Shown here piece after piece: positions 18,162-26,391 of a DNA stretch of 64,000 bases. The stretch lies in NCBI GenBank assembly GCA_944381325.1, contig CALWKS010000002.1, positions 248,001 to 312,000 of the forward strand, given 5' to 3'. The notes under the pieces are model-generated. The model saw nothing but the letters and a program-made list of their open reading frames with translations. It searched no databases and had not been told where the DNA came from. Made by a program: the position numbers and the translations under genes. The number at the start of each line of letters is the position of its first letter. Within the stretch, counting starts at the first letter, position 1. The DNA comes from an uncultured Christensenellaceae bacterium. GTDB lineage: Bacteria > Bacillota > Clostridia > Christensenellales > UBA3700.

Positions 18162-18200
18162 ATAAAATATGCAACTTACGCTTTAACACGAAAAAGAAAA

Positions 18201-18220
18201 ACGCGGCATTAAAGCCGCGT
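18201..18220 (+). terminator. intrinsic terminator after serS (bidirectional)
   Basis: A perfect ACGCGGC/GCCGCGT stem with a 6-nt loop is followed by TTTTTTT on the plus strand and preceded by an A-run. It can therefore also end the convergent XRE gene. Confidence 0.85.
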
Positions 18221-18305
18221 TTTTTTAATCAAATTTTTGCAAATCGCTTATTATGTTCAATGAATTTCAAGAGCTGAAACCGTCAGCGTAAATCCGCTCA
18301 AAAAA

Positions 18306-18551
18306 TCAATACTGCGATACCCCGAAAAGATAATCTATACTTACGTCGTAAAGCTCCGCGATCTTAACTATCATACTGAGAGAAGGAACTCTCTGCCCCT
18401 TTTCGTAATGAAGATAGCTTACCGCGCTTATACCCAGGCTTTTTGCCGTCCTCGCCTGAGTCCAGCCTTTCTCCGCTCTGAGCTCTCTCAACCTTTCTGC
18501 AAACTTCTTTTCTGTACTGTTTTCATCTGCACTCAACATTCTCTTATTCAT
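18306..18551 (-). CDS. XRE-family helix-turn-helix regulator
   Basis: This 81-residue DNA-binding protein consists of almost only a Cro/C1-type helix-turn-helix (about residues 15-72). The pattern RLRELRAEKGWTQ is followed by the recognition helix around ISAVSYLHYEKGQR and the closing helix AELYDVSIDYL. No sensor domain is present. An inverted repeat at 18553-18572 sits just upstream of the start codon, consistent with autorepression. Target genes cannot be told; the gene stands alone between convergent serS and a sulfatase. Confidence 0.88.
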   Translation of the reverse strand: MNKRMLSADENSTEKKFAERLRELRAEKGWTQARTAKSLGISAVSYLHYEKGQRVPSLSMIVKIAELYDVSIDYLFGVSQY

Positions 18552-18552
18552 A

Positions 18553-18572
18553 TCTTAATTTTATCATTAAGA
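18553..18572. promoter_or_regulatory. inverted repeat, possible operator of the XRE gene
   Basis: TCTTAAT (18553-18559) and ATTAAGA (18566-18572) form a perfect 7-bp inverted repeat immediately upstream of the XRE start and overlapping a likely -10 region on the minus strand. Autoregulation is inferred from position only. Confidence 0.4.
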
Positions 18573-18613
18573 CAAAAGTATGTCCGTTTACTAACGACTT
18601 GTTAATATGACGC

Positions 18614-18684
18614 TTGACAATGGTTATATGTTTGGTTATAATTTTGTTGAGGGGTGTAGCGGTGGCAGACCGCACAGATTTTTT
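18614..18684 (+). ncRNA. candidate short RNA: consensus promoter followed by hairpin and T-run
   Basis: TTGACA (18614-18619), a 17-bp spacer and TATAAT (18637-18642) form a perfect sigma-A promoter on the plus strand, yet no plus-strand gene follows before 22511. Within 15 nt of the likely start lies a hairpin (18655-18676, TGT-GCGGT/ACCGC-ACA with one bulged A) followed by six T residues (18679-18684), which would terminate an RNA of about 35-40 nt. Read-through would cover the AT-rich stretch up to the hairpin at 18807-18830. An attenuated transcript or a small RNA are both possible. Confidence 0.4.
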
Positions 18685-18806
18685 GGCTTAACTCCGTGCA
18701 ATTTTTAAAACTTCAGACATAATACTGTAAAAACGCGGTTCCGAGTTTTTTTATCGTTTACCCTTTTCCTTTTAATGCGAATTTTTCGGTGCCGCGTATA
18801 ATAAAA

Positions 18807-18830
18807 ATCCGCGGTCTTTCGGCCGCGGAT
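18807..18830 (-). terminator. intrinsic terminator of the sulfatase gene
   Basis: A 10-bp stem with one G-T pair (18807-18816 with 18821-18830) and a tetraloop is followed by TTTTTATT on the minus strand. Confidence 0.85.
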
Positions 18831-18837
18831 ATTTCTT

Positions 18838-20121
18838 TTATATATTCTTTTTGAATATTCGCCTTTTGAATACGGGTTCTTTTTCTCCCGTCCTGAGCAT
18901 TTCTCTTCTGAGAAGCTCCCTCATATTCTTTTTTACCTCTGCATACTCAGGAGAATTGATAAGATTCTTTCTCTCTCCCGGGTCTTTCTGCATATCGTAC
19001 AGATAGTCGTCTTTATATACGTTCGTATCGTAATTCATGCCTGACGTTACGCTGTAAGTATATCTGTCCGTGATAATGCATCTGCCGTTGCCGCTTTCGC
19101 TGATATGCAGGAAAACGCAGTCCTTTTCTTTGCCCGACTGCAACGCCTCGCCCTGAAACTCTTCAGGCACTTTTATTCCCGCCGCAGTCAGCACTGTAGG
19201 AGGCAGATCTATCAAAGAAACAAGCCTTGACGTGTCGCCCATATCCTTCTTGTATGCACCGCCGAAAACTATAAGCGGAATATGCGTTGAGCCTATATGG
19301 CAAGATCTCTTGTATTCAAGATTTCTCGTCCTGAAATGACAGCCGTGGTCCGATGTATATATGATCAGAGTGTTGTCGTATTTTCCGCTTCTTTTCAGTT
19401 CGTCCACAATGCGCGCAACGTTTTTATCCAGCGATTCGCAACACGCAAGATAACTGGGATAATGGAAAACGTAATCCCCCGGCAATCCCTTGATATCTAC
19501 GGGATAAGGCATATCCTTGAATTTCGCCGCCTCTCCCGAAGGACATTCAAATCTTCCCGAAGTGTTCTGATGATGTGGCTCTAAGTAAGACAGAAAGAGA
19601 AAATACGGCTTTTCGTGTTCAGACTTTATATAATCTATAGCGTAATCGGTCATCTTATCCGCTCTTACGCCCTCGAAACGCACCTCTTTGCAGTCGTTAT
19701 CCCACAAAGAGCCGCCGCTGCCTGTAGACGAAAACTCGAGAAGATCTGCCGCAAGCCAGTATTTATAGCCGCCGCGAAGCTCTTCGGGCACGCCTTTCTT
19801 TCTGTACTGCAAGCCTTTGGAAGCAAGATGCCACTTGCCGATATACGCGGTATCGTATCCGCCCTCGTTGAAAGCGTCTGCCAGGTGCACGTCTTCCTTT
19901 TTCATAGGAATACCGTTGGTTACGCAGCCGTTCTTGTTGGGATAAGCTCCCGTCTGAAGGCAGGCGCGCGCAGGTCCGCACACGGGCTGACAAGTATAAG
20001 CGCTGTCGAACAGGTCGCCTTCTTCTGCAAAGTTTACCAGATTTGGCGTAACCTTTTCGTTTATCGTGTCCGCCCTCTGCTGATCGCTGAAAATAAAAAT
20101 TATATCAGGTCTTTTGCTCAT
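18838..20121 (-). CDS. Cys-type sulfatase (alkaline-phosphatase superfamily)
   Basis: This 427-residue hydrolase probably removes sulfate esters from a small molecule or glycan. The N-terminal metal site is FIFSDQQRADT, and the sulfatase signature reads C-G-P-A-R (Cys48 to Arg52). In this family that Cys is converted to formylglycine, in anaerobes usually by the radical-SAM enzyme anSME; no such gene is in the window. Later metal-site motifs are visible in TSDHGCH. No signal peptide is seen, so it would act in the cytoplasm. It lies 48 bp after the FAD protein gene and may be cotranscribed with it. Choline-sulfatase-like and arylsulfatase-like substrates cannot be distinguished. Confidence 0.85.
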   Translation of the reverse strand: MSKRPDIIFIFSDQQRADTINEKVTPNLVNFAEEGDLFDSAYTCQPVCGPARACLQTGAYPNKNGCVTNGIPMKKEDVHLADAFNEGGYDTAYIGKWHLASKGLQYRKKGVPEELRGGYKYWLAADLLEFSSTGSGGSLWDNDCKEVRFEGVRADKMTDYAIDYIKSEHEKPYFLFLSYLEPHHQNTSGRFECPSGEAAKFKDMPYPVDIKGLPGDYVFHYPSYLACCESLDKNVARIVDELKRSGKYDNTLIIYTSDHGCHFRTRNLEYKRSCHIGSTHIPLIVFGGAYKKDMGDTSRLVSLIDLPPTVLTAAGIKVPEEFQGEALQSGKEKDCVFLHISESGNGRCIITDRYTYSVTSGMNYDTNVYKDDYLYDMQKDPGERKNLINSPEYAEVKKNMRELLRREMLRTGEKEPVFKRRIFKKNI

Positions 20122-20169
20122 AATTCCCCTTTAATAACGCCCCTCAGCGTTTTTTAGCGCGTTGTACGC

Positions 20170-21576
20170 TCAGTCCTTCTTCCCCTTTGCCGCCAGCTTC
20201 TGTCCCATGATAACGCCCATTACCGAAGCCATCATAAGTCCTCTCGTCCAGCCGCTGCTGTCGCCAAGACAATGCAGTCCCTTTATACTGGTGTTGAAAT
20301 CCTTATCCATCTTGACTTTGTTGGAATAGAACTTAAGCTCGGGCGAATAAAGAAGCGTTTCTTCTGAAGCGAAGCCGGGAACGACTTCGTCCACCGCCTG
20401 AATGAAGTTAATTATGTTTATCATAGCGCGGTAAGGCATAGCCGCGGTGATATCTCCTGCAACTGCGTCGGGAAGCGTGGGTTTTACGTTGCTTCTCGCC
20501 AGTTCTTTCTGCCACGTTCTCTTGCCGTCTATAATGTCGCCGTATCTCTGCACGAGAATGTGTCCCGCGCCGAGCATATTGGTCAGCTCTCCTATCTTCT
20601 GAGCGTATGCGATAGGCTGATTAAACGGCTCTGAGAAGTTGTGAGAACACAGTATCGCAAGGTTGGTATTGGGCGACTTCAGCTCTTTGTAGCTGTGTCC
20701 GTTTACTACGGCAAGGTCGTTGTCGTAGTTTTCCTGGCTTACGAAACCGCCGGGGTTCTGACAGAAAGTGCGCACCTTGTTCTTGAACGGCTTCGGATAT
20801 CCGATAAGCTTTGACTCGTAAAGCACGCGGTTGACCTTTTCCATGACCTCGTTGCGCACCTCGACTCTGACGCCGATGTCTACCGTGCCGGGCTGATGCA
20901 TGATGTTGTGCTCTGCGCAAAGATGCTCGAGCCAGTCAGCGCCGCGTCTGCCCGTTGCGATAACGGTATTGTTTGCGCGTATCTCCTCGACTTTCTTGCC
21001 GTTGTCGATTATAACGCCGCAGCACTTGTCGCCTTCGAGAATAATGTTCTCGCACTGGTATCCGAACAGTATTTCTACTCCGTTTTTGAGAAGATATTGC
21101 TCTATCGCGTAATATATCTGCTGAGCCTTTTCTGTGCCCAGATGGCGTATCGGGCAATCCACAAGCTTAAGACCGGCCTTTATCGCGCGCTTTCTTATCT
21201 CCTTGACTTCCTCGTCCTGTCCGAGACCCTCAACGTGAGTGTCCGCGCCGAAATCGAGGTATATTTTATCCGTATATTCGATCATCTTCTGCGCATAGTC
21301 CTCGCCGATGAGTTCAGGCAACTGACCGCCTACCTCGTGACTCAGAGAGAGCTTGCCGTCCGAGAACGCGCCCGCGCCGCTGAAGCCCGTAGTTATGTGG
21401 CAATACGGCTTGCAGTTTACGCAGACGTTTGTCTTTGCCTTGGGGCAACGGCGTTTCTCAATCGCAACGCCCTTTTCCACAATCAGGATCGAGCCTTTGT
21501 AATTGTGTCTTATCATCTCTATTGCGGTGAAAATTCCCGCAGGACCTGCGCCGATTATTACGGTATCGTATTTCAT
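20170..21576 (-). CDS. FAD-dependent oxidoreductase-like flavoprotein
   Basis: This 468-residue cytoplasmic protein starts with a Rossmann dinucleotide site (VIIGAGPAG, residues 6-14) followed by a second ribose-binding Glu in LIVEKG. A Cys-rich insert (CPKAKTNVCVNCKPYC) lies at about 45-60. GFSGAGAFSDGK is typical of the COG2509 group of uncharacterised FAD-dependent dehydrogenases. The C-terminal FAD motif is LGDSSGWTRGL. The four closely spaced Cys residues could hold a metal or form disulfides. The substrate is unknown. It is downstream of upp, but a terminator at 21626-21649 separates them. Confidence 0.82.
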   Translation of the reverse strand: MKYDTVIIGAGPAGIFTAIEMIRHNYKGSILIVEKGVAIEKRRCPKAKTNVCVNCKPYCHITTGFSGAGAFSDGKLSLSHEVGGQLPELIGEDYAQKMIEYTDKIYLDFGADTHVEGLGQDEEVKEIRKRAIKAGLKLVDCPIRHLGTEKAQQIYYAIEQYLLKNGVEILFGYQCENIILEGDKCCGVIIDNGKKVEEIRANNTVIATGRRGADWLEHLCAEHNIMHQPGTVDIGVRVEVRNEVMEKVNRVLYESKLIGYPKPFKNKVRTFCQNPGGFVSQENYDNDLAVVNGHSYKELKSPNTNLAILCSHNFSEPFNQPIAYAQKIGELTNMLGAGHILVQRYGDIIDGKRTWQKELARSNVKPTLPDAVAGDITAAMPYRAMINIINFIQAVDEVVPGFASEETLLYSPELKFYSNKVKMDKDFNTSIKGLHCLGDSSGWTRGLMMASVMGVIMGQKLAAKGKKD

Positions 21577-21625
21577 CTTCTTCTCCTTTCGCGCTGTTTG
21601 CGCTGCCCGTCAGGGCGTATAAAAA

Positions 21626-21649
21626 GCCGCGCCATTTTTGCGGCACGGC
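21626..21649 (-). terminator. intrinsic terminator of upp
   Basis: GCCGCGCC (21626-21633) pairs with GGCACGGC (21642-21649), allowing one G-U, and is followed on the minus strand by TTTTTAT. Confidence 0.8.
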
Positions 21650-21673
21650 GTTGTTGTCTTAAACTTGCGTCGA

Positions 21674-22312
21674 TTATTTCGTGCCGAACAGTCTGTCTCC
21701 CGCATCGCCGAGACCGGGCAGTATGTAACAATGCTCGTTGAGCGTGCGGTCAAGCGTGGAAACGTAAACCTTTACGTCGGGGTTGGCTTCAGCCACCTTC
21801 TCCACTCCCTGAGGAGCGGCAATAATGGACATGAGCCTGATATTCTTTACGCCGCGCTGTCTCAGAAACTCGATCGCAGCGTTGGCAGAGCCGCCCGTTG
21901 CAAGCATCGGGTCAAGCAGAGTAACCTGCATATTCTCAATGCCCTGCGGCAGTTTGCAGTAATATTCGTGAGGCTCCATGGTCTCCTCGTCGCGGTACAG
22001 ACCGATATGTCCCACTTTGGCAAGAGGAAAAATCTTCTGTACGCCGCTGACCATGCCGAGACCCGCACGCAGAATGGGAACAATGCCTATCTTTCTTTCC
22101 TGAACGATCTGCTGTTTGCAGACTTCGAGAGGGGTCTCCACCTCTATTTCTTTTGTGGGCGCATCCTTGAAAGCCTCGTAAGTCATAAGCATGGTGATTT
22201 CTTCAACAAGCTCTCTGAACTCTTTCGTGCCTGTATTCTTGTCGCGCAGTATCGCTATCTTGTGTCTGATAAGCGGATGATCGAAAATCGTAACGTTGGG
22301 GTAATTCTTCAT
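21674..22312 (-). CDS. upp: uracil phosphoribosyltransferase
   Basis: This cytoplasmic enzyme of pyrimidine salvage makes UMP from uracil and PRPP. The 212-residue product matches the family length. It shows the N-terminal DHPLIRHKI, the RAGLGM loop, the PRPP-binding [12 protein letters not shown] and the C-terminal uracil-binding [13 protein letters not shown]. It is a single-gene unit with a promoter at 22340-22368 and its own terminator. Confidence 0.97.
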   Translation of the reverse strand: MKNYPNVTIFDHPLIRHKIAILRDKNTGTKEFRELVEEITMLMTYEAFKDAPTKEIEVETPLEVCKQQIVQERKIGIVPILRAGLGMVSGVQKIFPLAKVGHIGLYRDEETMEPHEYYCKLPQGIENMQVTLLDPMLATGGSANAAIEFLRQRGVKNIRLMSIIAAPQGVEKVAEANPDVKVYVSTLDRTLNEHCYILPGLGDAGDRLFGTK

Positions 22313-22339
22313 ATTCTTCTCCTTTGTCCGTCCTTATCT

Positions 22340-22368
22340 ATTATCTTATTTTTTAGCCCTCTTGTCAA
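22340..22368 (-). promoter_or_regulatory. sigma-A promoter of upp
   Basis: On the minus strand TTGACA (22363-22368), a 17-bp spacer and GATAAT (22340-22345) lie 28 bp before the upp start. Confidence 0.8.
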
Positions 22369-22453
22369 TACTTTTCCGATTTTTCCCGCGCGCGCCGCGC
22401 GTGCGCATATCTGTCAGAGCAAAAGAATAATCCTCTTCTTTTCCTTTACGGCA

Positions 22454-22482
22454 TTGATATTTGACCCGATACGTGATATGAT
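22454..22482 (+). promoter_or_regulatory. sigma-A promoter of the M3 peptidase gene
   Basis: TTGATA (22454-22459), a 17-bp spacer and TATGAT (22477-22482) lie 28 bp before ATG 22511. Confidence 0.75.
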
Positions 22483-22510
22483 GGTTAAGATAAAATTTGC
22501 GAGGTATCAT

Positions 22511-24217
22511 ATGGATTTTAAAAAATACGAAAACGTAAAAATCAAAGAACTTCCCTACAAGCGCTACACTATCGAAGAGGCAAAAGAAAGCTTTGACAAG
22601 TTCTTCGCCGCGGCAGAGTGCGCTACCGACGCTGAAAGCGTGCTTGACGCGCGTGAAAAATACGTGCTCGAAACAACAAAGCATTTCAATACCGCTTCTT
22701 CTCTTGCAAACGCCCGTTTCACTCAGAACACGCGCGACGAATTCTACGACAAGGAAGTAACATATTACGACGAAGTCTCTCCCGCTTTCAGCGGACTTTA
22801 TGTAAAATACGTAGATTATATGCTGTCCTCTCCTTTCCGCAAAGAGCTTCAGGAAAAACTGGGAGACGTCCTTTACCGCACTTTCGAGTTTGAAAAAGCG
22901 TCATACAACGATATTATTGAAGAAGACGTAAAACTTGAAAATTCTTATTCTACAGAATACGTAAAACTGCTCTCCACAGTCGAATGCGATTTCAAAGGCG
23001 AGAAAAAACCTCTCTCCTACGTGCGCGGATTTATGGAAGACAAAGACCGCGAAACGCGCAAAGCCGCCGCTGAAAGCATAGGCAAAGCGATGCAGGCTCA
23101 TGCCGCAGAATTCGACGACGTTTTCGACCGTCTGGTAAAAGTCAGAGACAAGATGGCAAAGAAAATGGGCTATAAGAATTTCACCGAGCTGGGATATTAC
23201 CGCAGAGGCAGAATAGACTATGACCGCAAAGCGGTGGAAGCCTTCCGCAAAAACGTCGTTTCTTCGATAACCCCTGTTGTTGCCAAACTCAAAAAAGAGG
23301 TTGCCGAAAAACTGGGCATCGACAAATTCATGGTATACGACGATTCAGCATACTCAAAAGACGAAGTGCCCGTACGCGACTGCTCGGTCGAAGAATTCTT
23401 TGACAGAGCTAAACAAATGTATTCCTCAATGGATAAAGAACTGTCTACCCTCTTTGACAGAATGGTTAGAGAAGAAGCCTTTGACGTTATCCCGAAAGAC
23501 GGCAAGACGGGCGGCGGCTACTGCACAACTTTCGACGACTTCGGCAAGATATTCATTCTCGCCAATTTCAACGGCGCAAGCGGCGATATAGACGTTATCA
23601 CTCACGAGTTCGGACACGCGGTAGCAATGAATTACGTTCTCAATAAAGAAGGCGACGAGGTCGGTCTCGGCGGCTGTGAAACGGCTGAATGTCATTCAAT
23701 GAGCATGGAGTTCATAGCATGGCCTTATATGGATCTGTTCTTCGGAAACTTAGCAGGCGCTTACCGCAGAAAGCACCTTTCCGATGCTCTCACATTTATC
23801 CCCTACGGCTGTATCGTAGACGAATTCCAGCACGAGGTATACGACAATCCCGATATGACACCTGCGCAAAGAAATCAGCTGTATCTCAGACTTTCAAAGA
23901 AATACCGCCCCTATCTCTCTTATGAAGGCATCCCCTATCTCGAACAAGGCACGCGCTGGCAGTATCAGGCGCATATCTTTGAAAGTCCGTTCTATTATAT
24001 AGATTACTGCCTTGCTCAGACGGTAGCGCTCGGCTTCCTCGCGCTCAGCCGCAAGGACTATAAACTCGCGCTTGAAAAGTATAAAGAGATGTGCAAAACG
24101 GGCGGCGAAAAGTTCTTCTCTCAGATAGTAAAAGACGCGGGCGTCGCATATCCTTTCGGAGACGGCACTCTTTCAAATCTTGCAGACAGGATGAGCGAAA
24201 TTCTGAAAACGCTGTAA
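22511..24217 (+). CDS. M3-family oligoendopeptidase (PepF-like)
   Basis: This 568-residue cytoplasmic zinc metallopeptidase degrades short peptides. The zinc site is H365-E-F-G-H369 with the downstream Glu in the CETAECHSMSMEF region. The N-terminal part is the helical M3 propeptide-like domain. I chose ATG 22511 after GAGGT; the open frame extends upstream to 21638, but that part overlaps upp on the opposite strand and lacks a start signal. It has its own promoter and no obvious cotranscribed neighbour. It ends convergently to the interrupted lipoprotein gene. Confidence 0.93.
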   Translation: MDFKKYENVKIKELPYKRYTIEEAKESFDKFFAAAECATDAESVLDAREKYVLETTKHFNTASSLANARFTQNTRDEFYDKEVTYYDEVSPAFSGLYVKYVDYMLSSPFRKELQEKLGDVLYRTFEFEKASYNDIIEEDVKLENSYSTEYVKLLSTVECDFKGEKKPLSYVRGFMEDKDRETRKAAAESIGKAMQAHAAEFDDVFDRLVKVRDKMAKKMGYKNFTELGYYRRGRIDYDRKAVEAFRKNVVSSITPVVAKLKKEVAEKLGIDKFMVYDDSAYSKDEVPVRDCSVEEFFDRAKQMYSSMDKELSTLFDRMVREEAFDVIPKDGKTGGGYCTTFDDFGKIFILANFNGASGDIDVITHEFGHAVAMNYVLNKEGDEVGLGGCETAECHSMSMEFIAWPYMDLFFGNLAGAYRRKHLSDALTFIPYGCIVDEFQHEVYDNPDMTPAQRNQLYLRLSKKYRPYLSYEGIPYLEQGTRWQYQAHIFESPFYYIDYCLAQTVALGFLALSRKDYKLALEKYKEMCKTGGEKFFSQIVKDAGVAYPFGDGTLSNLADRMSEILKTL

Positions 24218-24293
24218 AATATCAAATATCAAGCCTGCACTTTTCGCGCAGACTTTTAACGTTTATAACAAGCATAATAATAAAAACGAACAC

Positions 24294-24314
24294 GGGCAGG
24301 AAAAATTCCTGTCC
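24294..24314 (-). terminator. intrinsic terminator of the interrupted lipoprotein gene
   Basis: GGGCAGGAA (24294-24302) pairs with TTCCTGTCC (24306-24314), allowing one G-U. It is followed on the minus strand by GTTCGTTTTTATT. It sits between two convergent genes. Confidence 0.7.
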
Positions 24315-24368
24315 GCGTACGTTTGAAATCCGCAGAGAAACAAGCTCTTATTATTCAGCTTTTACATT

Positions 24369-25157
24369 CTACTGATACGGCTGCCAAGGGACAGCGAGAA
24401 ATTCCTTGACTTCTTCAGGTATTGTTATATCTGCTACCTTGCCGCAATCACAGTATTCATAAATAAGTAATTTTTCCATATATTTATTCGACATTACTTG
24501 TTTTTCTCCTACAAGCTTTCCGTCTTTGAATTTTATAACGATCAACGTGCTTACGCCCTCTTCTTCGTCGTAATCCTAATAAATATATCCTTTATGTTCT
24601 TCAGAGTATTTGACATCGTTATAATTGTATTCCAAGCAAATCCCCTCTCCCATATACCTGTAAAAATCATATCCTTCGTCGGAGGCTTCATCATTCCACT
24701 CTTCCCATTCGCCGTTCACATAAACTCCGTTTGCGTCAGGATAAGGACTTTTTGCAAAAAAGCGCCATTTCCCCCATTTGTCAGGACAACATAAAAATCC
24801 TACTTGCATTCCTTCCATTTCTCCGATATAGTCTGTATTCATATACATGACGCCTGATTTGAATTCAACGGTTCCTATACCGCCTTGTATCAATGGCTCT
24901 GACAATTCTACGCCGTTTTCGTCAGTTTTATTTGTATATTTTTCCAATGCCTTTATTCTGAAATTTTCAGTATCTTCGATCGGCTTTTCCGCAAGCGCCG
25001 CCCACTCTTCTGCCGTTATCTTGTCAGACACAACAGCGTCAAAGCCCTCTTCTATTGTCTTATCTGTCGTCTTGTCCTTATCTTTGCACGCAACAAAGGC
25101 ACCCGCAGTAAAAACAATAATAAGAATTGCCACGATTGTCGTAATAATCTTCTTCAT
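24369..25157 (-). pseudogene. lipoprotein gene interrupted by an in-frame TAG
   Basis: The start is ATG 25157, 8 nt after AAGGAGG. The signal peptide ends with lipobox FVAC (Cys24). The frame runs for 193 codons to a TAG at 24576-24578. It then continues for 68 clearly coding-like codons (with the charged run DYDEEEGV directly after the stop) to a second TAG at 24369-24371. No other stop and no frame change intervene, and the terminator lies only after the second stop. The simplest reading is a single nonsense mutation in a lipoprotein of 261 residues or more. Readthrough or a sequencing error are alternatives. The intact 193-residue form may still be exported. The family is not recognised. 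Confidence 0.75.
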
Positions 25158-25181
25158 TTTAAAACCCTCCTTTTTCATTAT

Positions 25182-25210
25182 TATATATTAGCCTATTTTT
25201 GCTGTGTCAA
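25182..25210 (-). promoter_or_regulatory. sigma-A promoter of the interrupted lipoprotein gene
   Basis: On the minus strand TTGACA (25205-25210) is followed after 17 bp by TATATA (25182-25187); TATAAT two bases further (25180-25185) is an alternative with a 19-bp spacer. Confidence 0.65.
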
Positions 25211-25245
25211 ACATATAACAAAAAGTATTTTAAACAAATAAAAAA

Positions 25246-25267
25246 ACGGCTCCCTTGCGGAAGCCGT
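25246..25267 (-). terminator. intrinsic terminator of rpsF-ssb-rpsR
   Basis: An ACGGCT/AGCCGT stem extended by a C-G pair region is followed on the minus strand by a run of seven T residues. It lies 23 bp after rpsR. Confidence 0.85.
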
Positions 25268-25290
25268 GATTTTTTGTTATCCGTTAAGAA

Positions 25291-25539
25291 TTACTCTGCA
25301 ACGTAGGGGAGCAGAGCCATAACTCTCGCACGCTTGATAGCTTCAGCGAGAAGTCTCTGGTGCTTAGCGCATACGCCGCTCATACGTCTGGGAACGATCT
25401 TGCCCTTTTCAGTGATGAACTTGCGCAGTTTTGCAACGTCCTTGTAATCGATCTCGGTAGCCTTGTCTACGCAGAAGGTGCAAACCTTTTTGCGGGGAGC
25501 CTTTCTAGCCGGTCTCTTGACAACTTTCTCTTCGCTCAT
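25291..25539 (-). CDS. rpsR: 30S ribosomal protein S18
   Basis: This 82-residue protein binds 16S rRNA next to S6 in the platform of the small subunit. A basic N-terminus is followed by CTFCVDK and GVCAKHQ, the Cys/His set of zinc-binding (C+) S18 forms, then the conserved [13 protein letters not shown] core. It is the last gene of the classical rpsF-ssb-rpsR operon, 18 bp after ssb. Confidence 0.97.
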   Translation of the reverse strand: MSEEKVVKRPARKAPRKKVCTFCVDKATEIDYKDVAKLRKFITEKGKIVPRRMSGVCAKHQRLLAEAIKRARVMALLPYVAE

Positions 25540-25557
25540 TTTTATATCTCCTTATAA

Positions 25558-25968
25558 TCAGAATGGTAAATTGTCGTCAGACGCGTCAACTTCTTCAAGC
25601 TTGGTTACGTCTGAACGTGAGGATCTGCTCGGTTGAGGAGCGTCCTCTCTGCTGCCTGACGGAGAAGAAAGGAATTCTACTTCGTCAGCGGTTACTTCAA
25701 CAGACGTACGCTTTGCGCCGTCGTTACCTTCGTAGTTGCGGATTTGCAGAGAACCTACAATACCCACCTTTCTGCCCTTGCTGAGCGATTTAGCGCAGCT
25801 GTCGGCAATGCCTCTCCAGGTAATAATGTTGAAATAATCGGCTTCGTTATTGTCTTTACTGAATCTTCTGTTGACCGCAATCGAAAATCTGCAGTAGCTT
25901 ACTCCGCTGGGAGTAGTGCCGCTTTCAGGGTCTCTGGTAAGATTTCCTATAAGAATGATTTTGTTCAT
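25558..25968 (-). CDS. ssb: single-stranded DNA-binding protein
   Basis: This 136-residue protein coats single-stranded DNA in replication and repair. The OB fold spans about residues 1-105 (MNKIILIGNLTRDPE, then AVNRRF and FNIITWRG). A Ser/Pro-rich linker leads to the acidic C-terminal tip DDNLPF, which recruits partner proteins. Its position between rpsF and rpsR is the usual one in Bacillota. Confidence 0.97.
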   Translation of the reverse strand: MNKIILIGNLTRDPESGTTPSGVSYCRFSIAVNRRFSKDNNEADYFNIITWRGIADSCAKSLSKGRKVGIVGSLQIRNYEGNDGAKRTSVEVTADEVEFLSSPSGSREDAPQPSRSSRSDVTKLEEVDASDDNLPF

Positions 25969-25980
25969 AAATCCTCCTTA

Positions 25981-26262
25981 TTACTTGCGGACTATCATAA
26001 GTCTTACGATCTCGTCGACGATACGGCCGAGTCTAGTGATTTCCGCGGGAACGCTTGCGGGAGCGTTGAACGTGGTCAGCACATAGTAGCCTTCGTTCTT
26101 GAAGTTGATGGGGTAAGCAAACTTACGGGTGCCCCACTTGTCCAGGCTTACGATTTCGCCGCCTGCACCAGTAACAACCGCTTCGATTCTGTCGATGACA
26201 GCCTGCTTTCCTTCTTCAGTCACGTCGTTGTCGATGATGTACAAAAGCTCGTACTTGTTCAT
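25981..26262 (-). CDS. rpsF: 30S ribosomal protein S6
   Basis: This 93-residue platform protein of the 30S subunit pairs with S18. It has the start MNKYELLYIIDNDV and the conserved WGTRKFAYPINFKNEGYYVL core. It is the first gene of the operon. The 5' leader contains two hairpins (26280-26299 and 26313-26334). In many bacteria the S6:S18 complex binds such a leader to repress translation, but I could not match the exact known motif. Confidence 0.97.
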   Translation of the reverse strand: MNKYELLYIIDNDVTEEGKQAVIDRIEAVVTGAGGEIVSLDKWGTRKFAYPINFKNEGYYVLTTFNAPASVPAEITRLGRIVDEIVRLMIVRK

Positions 26263-26279
26263 AGAAACCTCCTTTTGGT

Positions 26280-26372
26280 CTGATGTCTTCCCGTATCAGC
26301 GAGAAGCAAGGATTTTGAAAAAATATATTCAAAATGCTTATATAATATAGCACATAGGATTTTTTGTGTAAA
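26280..26372 (-). promoter_or_regulatory. promoter and structured leader of rpsF
   Basis: On the minus strand TTTACA (26367-26372), 17 bp and TATATT (26344-26349) form the promoter. The leader then contains an AT-rich hairpin (arms 26313-26319 and 26328-26334) and a CTGAT/ATCAG hairpin (26280-26284 with 26295-26299) just before the ribosome binding site. S6:S18 autoregulation is a possibility from family knowledge only. Confidence 0.55.
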
Positions 26373-26391
26373 GCGTTTTGAGGTTTTATTG

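Noticed and set aside
21638..22510. N-terminal extension of the M3 peptidase
   Set aside because: It overlaps upp antisense, crosses both divergent promoters and has no start signal; ATG 22511 has promoter and ribosome binding site.
24576..24578. Pyrrolysine insertion at the in-frame TAG
   Set aside because: TAG also ends the AraC gene and this gene itself, and no pyl genes or methylamine methyltransferase context are present.
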